DNA of 6,851 nucleotides from Bacteroidales bacterium. GTDB lineage: Bacteria; Bacteroidota; Bacteroidia; Bacteroidales; Muribaculaceae. The DNA lies in assembly GCA_004554255.1 (NCBI GenBank), contig SFNC01000100.1:1-6851 (forward strand), read 5' to 3'. A program made the translations under genes and the position numbers. Under the pieces are notes generated by a model. It had not been told where the DNA came from and ran no database searches. It saw only the letters and a program-made list of their open reading frames with translations. Positions 4,788 to 6,851 of this stretch are shown piece by piece. Every line of letters starts with the position of its first letter. Position 1 is the first letter of the stretch.

Positions 4788-5657
4788 ATGCTTGACATTC
4801 AGAATCTTTCCTTTGGATATGGCCATAGCTGCAAGCTGGTCATAGACAATCTGTCGCTACAGTTGCCGCAAGGAGTGGTGGCCGGGTTATTGGCTCCCAA
4901 CGGCACGGGTAAGACCACTCTGCTTCACCTGATTATGGGTGCGCTAACGCCACGCAAAGGCAGGGTGGTGTTTGATGGCGTAAATACCCGCGACCGTCGC
5001 CCGGAGACTCTTGCTGAAATGATGCTCGTACCGGAGGAAATCACTCTTCCGTCCATGAATATCAATCGTTTCATGACTCTTTACGGCTCTCTGTATCCCC
5101 GCTTCTCACGCGAGATTATGGAGCGTTGCATAGAGGAATTCCGCATTACGGACATCAATAAACTCAACGCCCTCTCCATGGGTCAGAAGAAGAAGGTGTA
5201 CCTGTCGTTCGCTCTCGCATGCCGCCCCAAACTACTGCTGATGGATGAGCCCACAAACGGCCTTGACATCCCCGGCAAGGCAGCTTTGCGCCGACTTATG
5301 GCCGGTGTTCTTGATGAGGATACTACAGTGATAATCAGCACCCACCAGGTGCGCGACCTGGAGCAGATGCTGGAACAGATAATTATCATGGACCGCGGCA
5401 ATCTGCTGTTCAACCATAGTGTCTCGGAAATTCAGAGCGCTGTGGCTTTCCGCCTCAATGTGCCCGCCGATGCCACGGAAGGCGCCATAGACTCCGTTCC
5501 CGCTCCCGGAGGCTATAATATTATGGTGGAAAATTTGGACGGCGACGAATCGCCCGTGAACCTGGAAATGCTGTTCGACTATGTGATGCGCGAGCATGAG
5601 CACATGAATACACTGATTGATAACGCTTTAAAAACACAGCACCATGACGAACTTTAA
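4788..5657 (+). CDS. ABC transporter ATP-binding protein
   Basis: This is the cytoplasmic ATPase subunit of a predicted ABC exporter or ABC-2-type complex, 289 aa. Motifs are Walker A APNGTGKTT (36-44, Lys42), a Q-loop region LVPEEITLP (80-88) with Glu in place of the usual Gln, signature LSMGQKKKV (129-137), Walker B LLLMDEP (149-155, Glu154), D-loop NGLD (157-160) and switch His186 in STHQVRD. Residues 210-289 form a family-specific C-terminal extension. Walker A begins with Ala36 where Gly is standard. The ATG at 4788 was chosen because LDIQNLSFGYG directly follows it as the first ABC strand. The open frame extends back to 4521 but would overlap the promoter and the LD-carboxypeptidase gene. 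Its end overlaps the next gene by 14 bp, indicating a coupled pair. The substrate is unknown. Confidence 0.93.
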   Translation: MLDIQNLSFGYGHSCKLVIDNLSLQLPQGVVAGLLAPNGTGKTTLLHLIMGALTPRKGRVVFDGVNTRDRRPETLAEMMLVPEEITLPSMNINRFMTLYGSLYPRFSREIMERCIEEFRITDINKLNALSMGQKKKVYLSFALACRPKLLLMDEPTNGLDIPGKAALRRLMAGVLDEDTTVIISTHQVRDLEQMLEQIIIMDRGNLLFNHSVSEIQSAVAFRLNVPADATEGAIDSVPAPGGYNIMVENLDGDESPVNLEMLFDYVMREHEHMNTLIDNALKTQHHDEL

Positions 5658-6423
5658 GCAATATCTAAATCTGTACTGGCGCTCCACATGGAAGATTCAG
5701 CTTCTTATAGTGCTGCTGATGTATTTCCTTCTCGCAGTAAACTATTGCATCGGTTATATAGACGATATCGTGTCTTACCATACGGTACACTTTGTGCCTG
5801 AGGATAATACAGTAAACGTAATGGTGAACAATATAGGCCTGGGCCTGTGCGCTTTTATCGCCTGTGCGTCGGCGATGTTCGGCACTATGTCCTCCAAGGA
5901 AGGCCGCCTCGCCAATCTTTGCCTGCCCGTTGGCGTGCGTGCGAAATATGTCACTTATTTCCTGACGAGCATAGTGTTCCCGATTGTGGCTTTCTATGTT
6001 TGCGCTTTCCTGGCCGACTGGACGAGAATGGCGATTGTATCTGTAGCTGCCGGCCCCGAACTGGCGGTGGCCACGCCCGTTTCGTACATGCTGACTTTCA
6101 GTGGCGCGGACGACTGGCATATAGCAGTCGTTGTTCCGATACTGTTACTTATGGCGCAGGCGTTCTTTGCCGCCGGAAGCATTTTCTTCCCCGGGAAGTC
6201 ATTCCTGAAAACTCTCGGATTAAGTGCCGGTCTATGCGTGGCAGCGGGATTTCTGGTCTGTTTTTCGATTCAGATTTTCTTCCCGGACGAAATATCAATT
6301 AATCTGATAGACTTCGACGTGTACTTCTGGTCTTTGGTGCTTGCCGCACTTGCGGTTACCGTCGCCCTGCATGTCGTATCTTATTATCGCCTCAAGGAAT
6401 CCGAGGTCCAAAACCGCTGGTAA
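5644..6423 (+). CDS. ABC-2-type membrane protein, partner of the upstream ATPase
   Basis: This is a 259-aa integral membrane protein with about six hydrophobic helices, near 18-38, 63-82, 103-125, 158-182, 188-212 and 226-247. Between helices 2 and 3 lies SSKEGRLANLCLPVGVRAKYVTYFL (83-107), resembling the cytoplasmic loop with an LP motif common in Bacteroidota ABC-2-like permeases. No ATPase or peptidase motif is present. The start lies inside the 3' end of the ATPase gene (14-bp overlap), so the two are almost certainly co-translated subunits of one transporter. The family diverges quickly and is often left as hypothetical. The permease role rests on topology and context more than on conserved residues. 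Only 3 bp separate its stop from the regulator start. Confidence 0.78.
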   Translation: MTNFKQYLNLYWRSTWKIQLLIVLLMYFLLAVNYCIGYIDDIVSYHTVHFVPEDNTVNVMVNNIGLGLCAFIACASAMFGTMSSKEGRLANLCLPVGVRAKYVTYFLTSIVFPIVAFYVCAFLADWTRMAIVSVAAGPELAVATPVSYMLTFSGADDWHIAVVVPILLLMAQAFFAAGSIFFPGKSFLKTLGLSAGLCVAAGFLVCFSIQIFFPDEISINLIDFDVYFWSLVLAALAVTVALHVVSYYRLKESEVQNRW

Positions 6424-6426
6424 TTT

Positions 6427-6801
6427 ATGTTCAAGGAAAATAACAAAGCAATATATCTGCAGATCGCCGAAAGGATCTACGACGATATCCAGGCCGGAAA
6501 CATCAGGCCGGGAGACAGGCTGCCTTCTGTGCGCGACTATGCCGTGCTGGTGCAGGTGAATCCGAACACCGTGATGCGGACTTACGAGACTCTTACGCGC
6601 GAGGAAATTATAGTAAATCGTCGTGGCATCGGCTTCTTTCTTACGGAGGAGGCACCCGAAAAGGTGCGGAATATCCGTATCACCCGGCTTAAGGAGAATG
6701 ATCTCCCCGAGATTTTCAGACGCCTGTCGCTGCTCGGAATTACCCCCGACGAACTTACCGAAGCTTATAAAAAATATCTTATCACCGCCCTGAAGAAATG
6801 A
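6427..6801 (+). CDS. GntR-family transcriptional regulator, YtrA subfamily
   Basis: This is a 124-aa DNA-binding repressor candidate. The N-terminal winged helix-turn-helix includes KAIYLQIAERIYDDI (7-21), GNIRPGDRLPSVRDYAVL (24-41), the recognition part VNPNTVMRTYETL (44-56) and wing RRGIGFFLT (65-73). Only about 50 residues follow, with a helix FRRLSLLGITPDELTEAYKKYL (97-118). That short tail marks the YtrA subfamily, which usually controls a neighbouring ABC transporter and lacks the large ligand domain of other GntR proteins. It lies third in the ABC operon, 3 bp after the permease, whereas YtrA-type genes are commonly first. It probably autoregulates through the inverted repeat at 4715..4736. 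Its TGA overlaps the next ATG (6798..6801). The inducing signal is unknown. Cell-envelope stress is typical of the subfamily. Confidence 0.93.
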   Translation: MFKENNKAIYLQIAERIYDDIQAGNIRPGDRLPSVRDYAVLVQVNPNTVMRTYETLTREEIIVNRRGIGFFLTEEAPEKVRNIRITRLKENDLPEIFRRLSLLGITPDELTEAYKKYLITALKK

Positions 6802-6851
6802 AACGGACATCATACTTTTATATCGGAATAATCGTGTTTATTCTGCTCTTC
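6798..6851 (+). CDS. Start of a membrane-anchored or exported protein (partial)
   Basis: The ATG at 6798 overlaps the regulator stop as ATGA, and an open frame of 18 codons runs to the window edge. The visible residues, MKRTSYFYIGIIVFILLF, show two basic residues followed by a strongly hydrophobic stretch, as in a signal peptide or first transmembrane helix. It is probably the fourth gene of the ABC operon and may be a further transporter subunit or an envelope protein. The family cannot be determined from this fragment. Confidence 0.6.
   Translation, partial: MKRTSYFYIGIIVFILLF

Overview
The window looks like chromosomal DNA from a gut-type member of the order Bacteroidales (phylum Bacteroidota); a Muribaculaceae-like genome is my best guess. 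Four things point there. The hemD–rnpA–yidD–tatD order with a DUF4271 gene next to hemD is a Bacteroidota arrangement. Starts lack clear Shine-Dalgarno sequences. Promoter candidates match the Bacteroidota sigma-ABfr pattern (TTTG, about 20 bp, TAnnTTTG). The ABC transporter is of a Bacteroidales type. No rRNA, tRNA, CRISPR array, transposase or phage gene is visible.

Left part (112..4597, minus strand): seven genes are read leftward in the order LD-carboxypeptidase, LOG-family protein, DUF4271 membrane protein, hemD, rnpA, yidD, TatD-family hydrolase. Gaps are 18, 20, 82 and 21 bp, then two 4-bp ATGA stop/start overlaps. This is a housekeeping operon covering peptidoglycan turnover, nucleotide hydrolysis, heme/tetrapyrrole synthesis, tRNA 5' maturation and help with membrane protein insertion. 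The last gene ends exactly at the family's final metal-binding Asp, and its usual C-terminal tail is missing. Past it, 1..111 holds no clear gene but has a small palindrome and looks like non-coding or repeat-derived sequence.

Centre (4598..4787): a 190-bp divergent intergenic region carries back-to-back sigma-ABfr-type promoter candidates. The rightward one is followed at once by a GTGTAT-N10-ATACAC inverted repeat, a good candidate operator for the YtrA-like GntR repressor encoded downstream.

Right part (4788..6851, plus strand): a tightly packed operon encodes an ABC ATPase, a six-helix membrane partner overlapping it by 14 bp, a YtrA-subfamily GntR regulator 3 bp later, and a further gene that starts with an ATGA overlap and runs off the window. 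Together they suggest an autoregulated export or envelope-stress ABC module of unknown substrate. The most notable points are the clipped TatD, the predicted operator with the regulator third in its operon, altered nucleotide-binding motifs in the ATPase, and the incomplete coupled fourth gene. I see no clearly new system.
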